DNA from: CAWJKP01 sp963843465
GTDB lineage: Bacteria; Planctomycetota; Planctomycetia; Pirellulales; Thermoguttaceae
Direction of reading: 5' to 3'
Length of the DNA stretch: 64,000 nt
Assembly: GCA_963843465.1 (NCBI GenBank)
Contig: CAWJKP010000006.1
Location: forward strand, 310,001 to 374,000
The notes under the pieces were generated by a model that had not been told where the DNA came from, did no database searches, and worked only from the letters and a program-made list of their open reading frames with translations. The translations under genes and the position numbers were made by a program. How positions within the stretch are numbered: the first letter of the stretch is position 1; each line of letters starts with the position of its first letter. Shown piece after piece: positions 27,534 through 37,018 of this stretch.

Positions 27534-27941
27534 TCATTGCTCGCCCAGTACGTCGTTGAGCACCTCCTCGTTGACGAAAATCGGCAGCGGCGGCTGACAG
27601 GTGACCGCCACCGCAATGGCGTCCGACGGCCGGGCGTCGATCTCGATCAGCTCCCCTTCGTGCCGCACGCGGAGCTTGGCGTAGTAGGTGTGCTCCTTGA
27701 GCTCGCTGATCACCACGTCCTGGAACTCGGCCCCGAGATTCTCCACGATATTGCAGATCAGGTCGTGGGTCAACGGACGCGGCGCGGAGAAGCCTTTGAC
27801 GCGGCGGTCGATGCTGGAAGCCTCGAACAGGCCGATCAAGATGGGGAAAGACCGCTGGCCGTCGATCTCCTTCAAGTAGATCACCTGCTGGTCGTTGATC
27901 TCGCTGATGATGATCCGCGACAATTCCATGGGGACCGGCAT
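27534..27941 (-). CDS. Bifunctional nuclease family protein (DUF151)
   Basis: A 135-residue protein. MELSRIIISEINDQQVIYLK, FPILIGLFEASSIDRRVKGF, RPLTHDLICNIVENLGA, and IDARPSDAIAVAVTCQPPLP are diagnostic for the bifunctional-nuclease/DUF151 family, which has DNase and RNase activity in characterised plant and bacterial members. Two starts are possible (27941 and 27929). No partner domain such as UvrB/C is fused. Confidence 0.88.
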   Translation of the reverse strand: MPVPMELSRIIISEINDQQVIYLKEIDGQRSFPILIGLFEASSIDRRVKGFSAPRPLTHDLICNIVENLGAEFQDVVISELKEHTYYAKLRVRHEGELIEIDARPSDAIAVAVTCQPPLPIFVNEEVLNDVLGEQ

Positions 27942-28024
27942 AGTCGGATCCTCGCACGCGACTCGATGAGCTGCCCCGTAAACGGCTCCAAGAACTCATT
28001 ATAGAACCGATTCGCAGGGCATGG

Positions 28025-29066
28025 CTAGAGGCCAACGGCCGCCTTGCCGCCATCCAGGGGGGCAAGCCGGCGGCGAACGAACCGCACGGAGACCAACACG
28101 TATCCACACGCCCGGGCCAGCCCCAAGCCGGAAAGCAGCGTGGCCAACAGCCCGGCATGGACCAGAAGTCCGTAGACAAGCGGTTCCCAGTACCATACGA
28201 CCATTCGTCCCGAAGCCCACTGGACCACCAGCACCACGCCCACGGGGATGGCCGTCAAGGCCGCCAGATAACCCGCCAGCACCATGATGCGGACGCGGAT
28301 CGCGCTGGCGCCGAACGAGGCCCAGAGGCAGATCGGCAGCACCAGGGCATCCAGACCGTTATGAAAATACAGGAAGCGAGAAAATTCAGCACGTAATACG
28401 CCCAGAGGCGGCCGCCGTTTTCACCGAAGGCGAATTTCGCGCTCCCCAGGGCCACGGCGACGACGGTCATGGCGATGAGGATATCTCGGATTCCCAGTTG
28501 CCGCGACTGGATCGCCGTCCGAGCGGCGTCGGTGCCCCGCGGCACGAGTCGCCAGCCGCGGACCAGTCGCATCAGTCCCAGCGGCAACTGGACGGCGACC
28601 AGGGCGGCGGAAAGCGCCAGGATGATTTCCAGGAAGTCCTTCCCGCTGGGCCCGCCGTGGTGCTCGACGGCCATAATTCCCAGCACCAATGCCGCGAACA
28701 AACCCAGCCCCACCAGCCACACGGCGAACCACTGCCTCACGAGCGGCCAAGGGCCCAGAACGGCCCAGACGGCCAGCAGGCCGAACTGCCCGGCGCCGAC
28801 CCCGGCGAGAGCAACCGCGATGGTCTCAAAGATAATCCTGTCGCTTGGACCGACTCCCCCCCTGGTCATTGCGTCCATGATGCCAGGAACGGTGAGGTTG
28901 AACATGCCCGCAAGAATGGTCGGTGCCGCCAGCGGCACATAGGCGCAGGGCGCCGAGGCAACGACGGCGCCGGCGACGGGCTCTCCAAGCCATAGCCCGC
29001 GGACTCATCCATCTTGAAAGGGCAGGACCCGCCGCCTGGTTCTTCAACAACGTCGTCCGTCGCCAT
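28025..29066 (-). CDS. Hypothetical polytopic membrane protein, paralogue 1 (two frame breaks)
   Basis: When three registers are joined the protein has a soluble N-terminus (MATDDVVEEPGGGSCPF...), then about seven hydrophobic segments: PTILAGMFNLTVPGI, VGAGQFGLLAVWAVLGPW, VGLGLFAALVLGIM, IILALSAALVAVQLPLG, DILIAMTVVAVALGSAKFAF, LPICLWASFGASAIRVRI and VLAGYLAALTAIPVGVVLV. The breaks are near 28950 (a missing C would restore APYVPLAAP) and 28350 (a missing G would restore VWDALVLPICLW). The neighbouring paralogue shows the same joins (VVWSALVLPICLW), which supports them. Function unknown. Confidence 0.6.
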
Positions 29067-29193
29067 GAACGTTTCCCCATCGCCTGGTGTCCGGCCTCTA
29101 TGCTAAGCCATGTTGTTCGCCCACGCTAGATGTTGGCTTCCTTCGCCCGACGGACGACCGCCAATACGCCTCGAAGACCTCACGACCAAACCT

Positions 29194-30176
29194 CTACGGG
29201 GCCGCCATCCGCTCGCCGTCCGAGGCGACCCGTTGACGCCGCGCGGACCGCACGGAGACCAGCACGTACCCGCACGCCCGGGCCAGCCCCAAGCCGGAAA
29301 GCACGGTGGCCAACAGTCCGGCGTGCAGCAGAAGAACGAAGAGGATCGCTTCGGGGCGGTTATTTCCTCCCGAAACCGCCAGCACCACGCCCATGACAAT
29401 GGTCGCCACGGTAATCAGATATCCCAGCAGGACGACGATGCGGACGCCGATCGCGCTGGCCCCAAAGCAGACCCAGAGGCAGATCGGCAGCACCAGCGCG
29501 CTCCAGACCACGGTGACACCGCAGAGCGCCACAAAACGATGTCAGAAACCGTTCGACGTGGCTTGAGGCCGTCGCTTCCCTTGCAGCCAGACTCATGGTT
29601 CCCAGGAATACGGCGAGCATGGTCATGGCGATGAAGAATATCGCGGATCTGCAACTGCCGCGACTCAAATGCCGTCCGAGCGGCATCGGCCCCCGCAGCA
29701 CAAGCCTCCAACCGCGGAGCAATCGTATGCAACCAGAGCGGCAACTGGGCGGCAACAAGAACGGCGAACACCGCCAGGATCATTAGCAGGAATACTTCTA
29801 GCGGGGTGGAAACACGTGTGGCTCTACCAAGGCGAGTCCAGCCACGACTGCCAGGAACAGCCCCAGCCCCACAAAGCAGGGTCTCGAACCACTGCGGGTA
29901 CAGCCGCCAAGGGCCAAGGACGGCCCAGGTCGCCAGCAATCCAAATTGCCCGGCGACGATTCCGGCGGCAAGCAGCCCGACGACTTCGCCGGGGCCTGCG
30001 GGCCCGGACGTGCTGGGAACGATCAGGTTGAAAACGGCCGCCAACATGACTGGCACCACGAGCGGCGCGTACGGGCTGGGAGCGAGCGACGGTGGCGGCG
30101 GTGGTGTTTCGTTTTCCAAGAGGCGTCTCCCGGATTGGAGAATGTAGCAGCAAAATCGGGTTCGTAGTCGTCTCAA
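29194..30176 (-). CDS. Hypothetical polytopic membrane protein, paralogue 2 (several frame breaks)
   Basis: Homologous throughout to the gene at 28025-29066: PPPPPSLAPSPYAPLVVPVM, AGQFGLLATWAVLGPWRLYP, LPLWLHTIAPRLE, SRQLQIRDIL, AMTMLAVFLGTMSLAA, WSALVLPICLWVCFGASAIG, GLGLARACGYVLVSVR. At least three register changes interrupt it, more than in paralogue 1, so it could be a true pseudogene or only more error-affected. The N-terminal start is uncertain (30176 or an alternative codon near the poly-Pro stretch). Tandem duplication of an unknown membrane protein. Confidence 0.5.
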
Positions 30177-30219
30177 CGAGGAAAGGAATCACGGCCGGCC
30201 AATTTCCCTTACCCGTTCT

Positions 30220-30804
30220 CTACCGGCGGCAGCGGTAGACCAGGGCGGGAGGAAGGTTCCACCAGGCCGTCTTGCTCCTCTCGACCGAGGAGAAATAGCT
30301 CCGCAGCTTGCGGCGGAACCGCCGGCCGGCGGGCAGGAGCAGCCCCTGGAGATAGGCGAAGGTGACGAACTGCCCGCCGGGGCGGAGGACCGTCATCATC
30401 GCGTCCAGGAAGTCGTTCTGCATCGCCTCGCTGAACGCGGCCCAGGGCAGCCCGCAGACGATCGCGTCGAGCTGGTCGATCTGCTCCTGCCGGCAGAGCG
30501 ATTTCACGTTCTTCACGCTCTCCGCGTAGACCGCCAGGCGAGGATAGGCCGCCCGCAGCGACTGGACGAACCGCGGGTTGATCTCGACGGCAAAAAATCG
30601 CGTCTGTGGCTGAATCCGCTGGAGGACATGACGCGTGAAGACGCCGGTCCCCGGACCGTATTCCGCCACCGCCCGCACCTGCGGCCAGTCGATCCACTCG
30701 ACCATCTTCAACGCCAGGCCGGGAGCACTGGGCGACACCGCGCCGACCACCCCGGGGCGGCGGACAAACTCCCATAGGAATCGGGCACAATCCTTGACCG
30801 GCAT
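30220..30804 (-). CDS. SAM-dependent methyltransferase (PmtA/KsgA-like phospholipid or rRNA methyltransferase family)
   Basis: A 194-residue class I methyltransferase. RRPGVVGAVSPSAPGLALKM near the N-terminus and AEYGPGTGVFTRHVL (SAM-binding motif I) are typical of the group that includes phospholipid N-methyltransferases and rRNA adenine dimethylases. FFAVEINPRFVQSLR is motif II; DAIVCGLPWAAF occupies the motif IV position, without the N-P-P-Y/F of true adenine methylases, which favours the phospholipid methyltransferase group. Start at 30804 (MPVKDCARFLWEF); a longer frame exists upstream. Confidence 0.72.
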   Translation of the reverse strand: MPVKDCARFLWEFVRRPGVVGAVSPSAPGLALKMVEWIDWPQVRAVAEYGPGTGVFTRHVLQRIQPQTRFFAVEINPRFVQSLRAAYPRLAVYAESVKNVKSLCRQEQIDQLDAIVCGLPWAAFSEAMQNDFLDAMMTVLRPGGQFVTFAYLQGLLLPAGRRFRRKLRSYFSSVERSKTAWWNLPPALVYRCRR

Positions 30805-30991
30805 CGGTCGCCTGCTTCTTTCCAGGGAACCTATGGTAGCTGATTCTCGGCGGTCGGGCAATCAAGGGCTCGGTGAGTGGTCGCTGTCAGGCCACGCCGA
30901 TCGGCCGATCCTTGACACCGCATCGAGCCGGGACCATGATAGGCGGGACGCTACTTCGAAGATCCAACCCCATGCCCCTGGAGAGAAATCT

Positions 30992-31831
30992 ATGGACCTT
31001 TCACGACGCGACCTGTTGAAACTCGGCGTTGGCTCCGCGGCGCTTTGGGCGACCGGCATTTCGGGCAGGGTGGCGCGGGCGGACGCCGTCGGCAAGAAGA
31101 TCCCCATCGCCTTGCAGCTCTACTCGGTCCGCAACGAATGTGCCAAGGACCTGCCCGGCACGCTGGCCGCCGTGGGGAAGATGGGCTACCAGGCCGTGGA
31201 GTTCGCCGGATACTACGGGCGGACGGCGGAGGATCTCCGCAAGATGCTGGACGACGACGGCCTGAAGTGCTGCGGCACCCACACGGGACTGAACACGCTC
31301 CTCGGCGACGCCCTGCAAAAGACCATCGACTTCAACCACACGCTGGGCAACCGCTTCCTCAACGTCCCCTACATGCAACTGGCCTCGAAGCAGGCCGTCC
31401 TTGACGCGGCCAAGCAGTTCACGGAGTTGGCCGCAAAGGTGAAGTCCCAGGGGATGCGGATCGGTTACCATTCCCACGGGGGGGACTTCAAGAAGTACGA
31501 TGGCGAGACGATCTGGGACATCTTCTTCGCTCATGCCGGCCCGGAAGTCGTGATGCAGTTGGACATCGGCAACTGCCTGGGCGGCGGCGGCGACCCTTAC
31601 GCGATCCTGAGGAAATTCCCCGGCCGCACAGCCAGCATTCACATCAAGGAGTACGGCGGCAAACCCGGGGCGGTCATCGGCGAAGGCACCGTCCGCTGGA
31701 AGGAGATCTTCGAGCTTTGCGAGACGATCGGCAAGACCGAGTGGTACATCGTCGAACAAGAGGCCTACGCCGAGTCGCCGCTGGAGAGCGTCAAGCGATG
31801 CCTCGCCGCCATGCACAAGATGGGGAAGTGA
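30992..31831 (+). CDS. TAT-exported sugar phosphate isomerase/epimerase-like protein (xylose isomerase-like TIM barrel)
   Basis: A 279-residue protein. It opens with a twin-arginine signal (SRRDLLKLGVGSAALWATG) and continues as an AP-endonuclease-2/xylose-isomerase-like TIM barrel: IPIALQLYSVRNECAKDL, GYQAVEFAGYYG, IGYHSHGGDFKKYDG (metal His), MQLDIGNCLGGG, SIHIKEYGG and WYIVEQEAY, with the conserved acidic and His metal ligands in place. Such exported barrels are abundant in planctomycetes and are thought to act on sugars in the periplasm. The stop codon is followed at once by GC-rich minisatellite sequence. Confidence 0.87.
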   Translation: MDLSRRDLLKLGVGSAALWATGISGRVARADAVGKKIPIALQLYSVRNECAKDLPGTLAAVGKMGYQAVEFAGYYGRTAEDLRKMLDDDGLKCCGTHTGLNTLLGDALQKTIDFNHTLGNRFLNVPYMQLASKQAVLDAAKQFTELAAKVKSQGMRIGYHSHGGDFKKYDGETIWDIFFAHAGPEVVMQLDIGNCLGGGGDPYAILRKFPGRTASIHIKEYGGKPGAVIGEGTVRWKEIFELCETIGKTEWYIVEQEAYAESPLESVKRCLAAMHKMGK

Positions 31832-31885
31832 GGCGCAGACGCCGGGACGCGGGGACGCGGAGACGGGGAGACGCGGAGATAGGGG
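31832..31885. repeat. GC-rich minisatellite, left flank of the four-helix-bundle gene
   Basis: GACGCCGGGACGCGGGGACG- and GAGACGCGGAGA-type short direct repeats occupy the whole gap between two stop/start codons. The same sequence style recurs at 32318-32690 and 34935-35290. Confidence 0.75.
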
Positions 31886-32305
31886 ATGGCGAATATACGG
31901 TCGTTCAAGGAGTTGAGAGTCTGGCGGAACGCTATGGATTTGGCCATGAGGATCTTTGAGTTGACGAAGACGTTTCCGGCGGAGGAACGATTTTCGTTGA
32001 CCGATCAGTTCCGACGCGCTTCGCGCTCCGTTGCGGCGAACGCGGCCGAAGCGTGGCGGAAACGCCGCTACCCGGCGGCTTTCATCTCGAAGTTGAGCGA
32101 CGCGGAGGGCGAGGCTGCAGAAACGCAGACATGGATCGAGCTGGCACGCCGTTGCCGCTACCTCAGGTCGGAAGATGCCGACGACCTCGACCAGCACTGC
32201 GAGGAAGTCCTTGGGCAAATCGTCGCCATGATTATCCGACCCGAGGATTGGACGATCCGAAGCGAGACGCCTAAACGTGCAGGGAAGCCGCGAGCCGACG
32301 TGTAA
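31886..32305 (+). CDS. Four-helix-bundle protein (S23/23S rRNA intervening-sequence protein family)
   Basis: A 139-residue helical protein. SFKELRVWRNAMDLAMRIFE, FSLTDQFRRASRSVAANAAE and FISKLSDAEGEAAETQTWIE match the four-helix bundle family first found in 23S rRNA intervening sequences and related to the Avd protein of diversity-generating retroelements. Family members are basic, pentameric and bind nucleic acid. Here it is not inside an rRNA gene and no reverse transcriptase is nearby. GC-rich minisatellites sit on both sides, which suggests that gene and repeats form one unit. Confidence 0.85.
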   Translation: MANIRSFKELRVWRNAMDLAMRIFELTKTFPAEERFSLTDQFRRASRSVAANAAEAWRKRRYPAAFISKLSDAEGEAAETQTWIELARRCRYLRSEDADDLDQHCEEVLGQIVAMIIRPEDWTIRSETPKRAGKPRADV

Positions 32306-32317
32306 CCGTGAGCAGGC

Positions 32318-32690
32318 AAGACGCGGGGACGGGGGGACAAAGTGACGCGGGGGTGCAGTGACGCGGGGGTGCAGTGACGCGGGGGTACATTGACGCGGGG
32401 ACCGGTGACGCGGGGACACGGTGACGCGGGGACCTTGGAAGTCCCGCTGTCTCCGCGCCCCCGTGTCCCCGCGTCCCCGCGTCTCCCCCTCTCCTCCGTC
32501 CCCGCGTCTCTCCCTCCCCGCGTCCCCGCGTCTCCCCCTCTCCTCCGTCCCCGCGTCTCCCCCTCTCCTCCGTCCCCGCGTCTCCCCCTCTCCGCGTCCC
32601 CGCGTCTCCCCCTCTCCGCGTCACCGCGTCTCCCCCTCTCCGTGTTTCCCCGCTCCGTCTGCCCCGCTATCCGGCGCACGACTAAGTGTC
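32318..32690. repeat. GC-rich minisatellite, right flank (two opposing repeat blocks)
   Basis: The first block (about 32340-32430) repeats AGTGACGCGGGGGTGC-like 16-base units on the + strand. The second (about 32448-32690) is the same style of sequence in the opposite orientation (GTCCCCGCGTCTCCCCCTCT-type units). The two blocks can pair as one large inverted structure. Apparent open frames inside are low-complexity and are not genes. Confidence 0.85.
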
Positions 32691-33067
32691 CCCGCAGGCC
32701 GCCTCCGGCCTGTACGCCCGAGGTGTGCCAAGTTGTCGGCTTGAAAGGGGCCGAGGGGAGTAGGCCCGGCAGGGTCTGTCCGCGGAAGACCGTCCGAAGG
32801 CCCGACCAATCAAGGACGATGGCCGGCGAGGGGAGTAGGTTGATGTCAACTTGTCACGCCTCGCCACCCGCCACATTCTTCGAGGCGTCTTGACTTCGTT
32901 TTTGGACCTGCGAAACATTGCACCGGGCAAAACGGAGTCTCGAGTTCAAAGCGCCGGAAACAGTCTTGCGCCTTCCCGTATGAGAACGGCGGGTTCTCGG
33001 ATCGGTCAACTCGGCGTCGGTTGACCGGCAATGGTTGTCAACTTCCTATAGGGAAAAGGAGGAGTCC
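32691..33067. other. Intergenic region upstream of the YTV-repeat gene
   Basis: About 375 bases without a supported gene. The end carries the strong ribosome-binding site AAAGGAGGAG just before the start at 33068. Confidence 0.5.
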
Positions 33068-34928
33068 ATGTCGTATCGCCAGCTCGCCCTCGGTGTTGCG
33101 CTGGCCTTGGGGATGGCCGCAGCACCGGCCATGGCGCAGCAATGTGCATCGTGCGCCAGGCGGCCGCCCCTGCGCAGCGTGTGCTGCGCCGGCCCCGGCC
33201 TGCCAACAGATCCAGCAGACGGTCTACGTGCCGGAGATCGTGCAAGAGCAACGGACCGTTACCGTCACCAAGTGTCGGCCGGAAACGCGGCAGCGGACAG
33301 TGACAATTTGTCGCTTGGTTCCGGAAACGCGGACGGTCAACTACCAGTATACCGTCCTGGTCCCGGAGACCCGCACGCAGACCCAGCAGTATACGGTCTG
33401 CAAGCCGGTCTACAACACGGTGCAGGAGTCGTACACGGTTCTGGTGCCGAGCACGGAGACGCGGACCGCCATGCAAACGGTCTGCAAGCTGGTTCCCGAG
33501 ACGACCCAGGAGTCGTACACGGTGCTGGTGCCGACCACGGAAACCCGGACCGCCGTGCAAACGGTCTGCAAGCTGGTTCCCGAGACAACCCAGGAGTCGT
33601 ACACGGTGCTGGTGCCGACCACGGAAACCCGGACCGCCATGCAAACGGTCTGCAAGCTGGTTCCCGAGACGACCCAGGAGTCGTATACGGTGCTGGTGCC
33701 GACCGCGGAAACCCGGACCGCCATGCAAACGGTCTGCAAGTTGGTTCCCGAGACGACCCAGGAGTCGTATACGGTGCTCGTGCCGACCACGGAAACCCGG
33801 ACCGCCGTGCAAACGGTCTGCAAGCTGGTTCCCGAGACGACCCAGGAGTCGTACACGGTGCTGGTCCCGACGACGGAAACCCGGACGGCCATGCAGACGG
33901 TCTGCAAGCTGGTGGCTTACACCACGACGCAGACGGTTTGCGAGAATAGCGGCCACTGGGAGCAGCGGACGGTGCAGCCGTCTCCTTGCACGAGTTGCTG
34001 TGCATCGGCTTGTTGTGCTTCGGCCTGTGCCCCCGCCTGTGGCGCCGTGGCGTCGTGCTGTGCGGCGTCGCTGCCGATGACCTGCCAGGTGTGGGTGCCC
34101 GAGGTGATTACCAAGCAAATCCCAGTCACCTGCTATAAACCTGTGCAAGAGCAGGTGCCCTACAGCTACCAGGTGACGGTCTGCCATCCGGAGACCCGGA
34201 CGCGGCCGGTGACCGTCTGCCGGGAAGTTTCCCAGCAGGTGCCCTACAGTTACCAGGTGACGGTCTGCCATCCGGAGACCCGGACGCGGCCGGTGACCGT
34301 CTGCCGGCAAGTCGCCGAGCAGGTGCCCTATAGCTACCAGGTGACGGTCTGCCATCCGGAGACCCGGACGCGGCCGGTAACCGTCTGCCGGGAAGTCGCC
34401 GAGCAGGTGCCCTACAGCTACCAGGTGACGGTCTGCCATCCGGAAACCCGGACACGGCCGGTGACCGTCTGCCGGGAAGTTTCCGAGCAGGTGCCCTACA
34501 GCTACCAGGTGACGGTCTGCCATCCGGAGACGCGGACGCGGCCGGTGACCGTCTGCCGGGAAGTTTCCGAGCAGGTGCCCTACAGTTACCAGGTGACGGT
34601 CTGCCATCCGGAGACCCGGACCCGGCCGGTGACCACGTGCAGTTATCAGCAGGAAATTCAGTCGCAGGTGGTTCCTTACACGGTTTGTGTGCCGCAGCAG
34701 CGGACGGGAACCCGCGAGGAGACCACCTGCCGCCAGGTGACGGAGCAGCAGACGGAGCAGTACACGGTGATGGTGTCCTACGAGGAACAGCAGCAGGTCA
34801 CCGTCAACGTCTGCCACATGGTACCCAAGGTGGTGACCGTAACGGTGCCGGCCTGCCAGCCGGCCTGCGAAACGCCCTCTTGCTGCTGTCGTCACCATCG
34901 CCGCTGTTGCGGCGGCTGCGGGTGCTGA
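33068..34928 (+). CDS. Secreted Cys-rich YTV-repeat cell-surface protein (frame break near 33157)
   Basis: About 619 residues. Signal peptide MSYRQLALGVALALGMAAAP, cleaved near AMAQQ. One extra base near GCGCCAGGCGGCC shifts the register just after it; beyond this the frame is open to 34928. The body has two repeat blocks, each with an exact 28-residue period: six copies of QESYTVLVPTTETRTAMQTV-CKLVPETT, a Cys-rich spacer, and six copies of EQVPYSYQVTVCHPETRTRP-VTVCREVS. It ends in CCCRHHRRCCGGCGC. YTV repeats are known as a planctomycete-specific family in cysteine-rich cell-wall-type proteins; disulfide cross-linking in the envelope is a reasonable inference. Strong Shine-Dalgarno AAGGAGGAG. 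Confidence 0.87.
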
Positions 34929-35403
34929 AGCGGCGGAAGGGGGGACGCGGGGACACGGAGACTTCGGATGTCCCCGTGTCGCCCCCCTCCGTGTCTCCCC
35001 CTCTCCGTGTCTCTCCCTCTCCGTGTCTCTCCCTCTCCGTGTCTCTCCCTCTCCGTGTCTCCCCCTCTCCGTGTCTCCCCCTCTCCGTGTCTCCCCCTCT
35101 CCGTGTCTCCCCCTCTCCGTGTCTCCCCCTCTCCGTGTCTCCCCCTCTCCGTGTCTCCCCCTCTCCGTGTCTCTCCCTCTCCGTGTCTCTCCCTCTCCGT
35201 GTCTCCCCCTCTCCGTGTCTCCCCCTCTCCGTGTCTCCCCCTCTCCGTGTCTCCCCCTCTCCGTGTCTCCCCTTCTCCGCGTCTCCCGTACTGGCTGTTG
35301 CCAAGCGGCGGGCGAGCCTTTATGATGCCGTACGGTGTGCGAAGCGCACCAGGATCCGCCAATGTACTGCGGTGTATCTCATGCACCCTACGGATGGAGC
35401 GAC
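34929..35403. repeat. 16-bp minisatellite (GTGTCTCCCCCTCTCC)n
   Basis: From 34991, the unit GTGTCTCCCCCTCTCC (variant GTGTCTCTCCCTCTCC) recurs 18 times at exactly 16-base spacing to about 35278, followed by a degenerate 19th copy. A short reverse-complement-like stretch (GGGGACGCGGGGACACGGAG) at 34940 precedes it. Open frames across this array are artefacts of the 16-base period. No gene is supported between here and DnaB. Confidence 0.92.
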
Positions 35404-36849
35404 ATGGCCACGATAGGACGGCTCGACGGCACTCATACCGCCGGGAGGGTAAGCGCGGAACTCCTCGATCGGCTACCGCCGCAGAGTGTGGAAGCGGAGC
35501 GGGCCGTGCTGGGAAGCGTTCTTCTGAACCCCACCTTGCTGGACGACGTGGTGCTGATTGTCCGGCCCGACGACTTCTACGCCGACGCCCACCGGCGTCT
35601 CTTCTCCCACCTCTTGGGGATGCAGGATGGGGGAGGGCGAATCGATCCGATCCTCCTGGCCGAGCGACTCAAGCAGGCCGGCGACCTGGAGGTGGTGGGC
35701 GGCATGCCCTACCTGGCCGAAGTCGTCGAATCGGTCGCCGTCCCGGCGCACGCCGAATACTACGCCCGCATCGTCCGCGACAGGTCCACGCTGCGGGCGT
35801 TGATCAACGCCAGCACGGAGATCCTCCGCGACGCCTACGACCCCACGCTGGAATCCCGCGAAATGCTGGGCCGGGCGGAGGAGAAGATCTTCGCCGTCCA
35901 CGACCAGCGGAGCTCCGACCAAGTAGCCCCGATGCGCGACGTGCTGATCGAAGCCTTTGTGCAGATCGATCACCGCCTGAAGGGCGGGGCCACCGGCATC
36001 CCCACGGGATTCACCGATCTGGACACCCTGACCGGCGGGATGCACGGGTCGGAACTGATCATCCTCGCCGCCCGGCCCAGCATGGGCAAGACGGCGTTGG
36101 CCACCAATATCGCGGATTACGCCACGGTCAAGGCCGGCGCGACCACGCTCTTCGTGAGCCTGGAGATGGCCCGGCTGGAGTTGGCCCAGCGGATGCTCTG
36201 TGCCCGAGGCCGCATCAACGGCAACAAGTTCCGCAGCGGCTACCTTTCCGCGGAGGACCGCGACAAGCTGATGGAGACCAGCTCCCAATTGAGCCAGGCG
36301 CCGCTGTACATCGACGACACGCCCAGCCGCACGCTCAGCGAGATTGCGGCCTGCGCCCGGCGGCTGAAGCGCAAGCAGAACTTGGGCCTGATCATCATCG
36401 ACTACTTGCAGCTCATCGAGCCCGACAATCTCAGGGACCCGCGCCAGGAGCAGGTCGCCAAGATCGCGCGCCGGCTGAAGGGACTCGCGCGGGAGCTGAA
36501 GGTCCCGCTGTTGTGCCTGGCGCAGTTGAACCGCCAGCCCGAGGCTACCAAGGACAATCTCCCGCGGCTTTCCCACCTGCGGGAATCAGGGGCCATCGAG
36601 CAGGACGCCGACGTGGTGATGTTCGTCCATCGCGAGGAGTACTACTGCACCCGGGAGGAACTCCAGGACCCGACAAAGAAACAGAACCTCGTGGGCAAGG
36701 CTGAATTGATCGTCGCCAAGCAGCGCAACGGGCCGACCGGCCATGTCGACCTTCACTGGTTCCAGGACTTCACCCGCTTCGAGAATGTGAGTAGCCGGCA
36801 TGAAGAGTTCGACGAACACTCCGGCTACGGCCGCGAGGAACCCTTTTGA
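35404..36849 (+). CDS. dnaB: Replicative DNA helicase
   Basis: A 481-residue DnaB-type hexameric helicase that unwinds DNA at the fork. The N-terminal DnaB domain (LPPQSVEAERAVLGSVLLNP) is followed by the RecA-like C-terminal ATPase: TGIPTGFTDLDTLTGGMHGS, Walker A ARPSMGKTALA near residue 222, SLEMARLELAQRML, Walker B LIIIDYLQLI near 335, LNRQPEAT, and LRESGAIEQDADVVMFVHRE. Length and motifs are normal and no intein is present. Start at 35404, the ATG directly before the conserved N-terminus. Confidence 0.96.
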   Translation: MATIGRLDGTHTAGRVSAELLDRLPPQSVEAERAVLGSVLLNPTLLDDVVLIVRPDDFYADAHRRLFSHLLGMQDGGGRIDPILLAERLKQAGDLEVVGGMPYLAEVVESVAVPAHAEYYARIVRDRSTLRALINASTEILRDAYDPTLESREMLGRAEEKIFAVHDQRSSDQVAPMRDVLIEAFVQIDHRLKGGATGIPTGFTDLDTLTGGMHGSELIILAARPSMGKTALATNIADYATVKAGATTLFVSLEMARLELAQRMLCARGRINGNKFRSGYLSAEDRDKLMETSSQLSQAPLYIDDTPSRTLSEIAACARRLKRKQNLGLIIIDYLQLIEPDNLRDPRQEQVAKIARRLKGLARELKVPLLCLAQLNRQPEATKDNLPRLSHLRESGAIEQDADVVMFVHREEYYCTREELQDPTKKQNLVGKAELIVAKQRNGPTGHVDLHWFQDFTRFENVSSRHEEFDEHSGYGREEPF

Positions 36850-36858
36850 CCGTAGACC

Positions 36859-36956
36859 GTAGGGTGGGACCAGGCCGCCTTGGCGGCCGCCAGCCCACCG
36901 TGAGCAAGCAGGATTGGTGGGCCGGCGCTCGCTTACGCGAGCTTGTCCCACTCTAC
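36859..36956. repeat. Inverted repeat family A, copy 4
   Basis: Begins GTAGGGTGGGACCAGGCCGC and ends CGAGCTTGTCCCACTCTAC, directly downstream of dnaB. Confidence 0.88.
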
Positions 36957-37018
36957 CATAACCTACCAACTCCCAGGAGTCCGAGCCATGCACAGGTCCG
37001 ATTCGAGAACCGTCTTCC

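Noticed and set aside
31886..32305. A diversity-generating retroelement (Avd-like protein)
   Set aside because: No reverse transcriptase, template repeat or variable repeat was seen nearby; only the accessory-protein-like fold is present.
34991..35290. A regularly spaced repeat array that could suggest CRISPR
   Set aside because: The 16-bp units are directly adjacent with no spacers, and no cas genes are present.
34968..35330. Long Pro/Ser/Leu-rich open frames on both strands across the minisatellite
   Set aside because: They are a mechanical product of a 16-base repeat period; no start context, and all frames are equally open.
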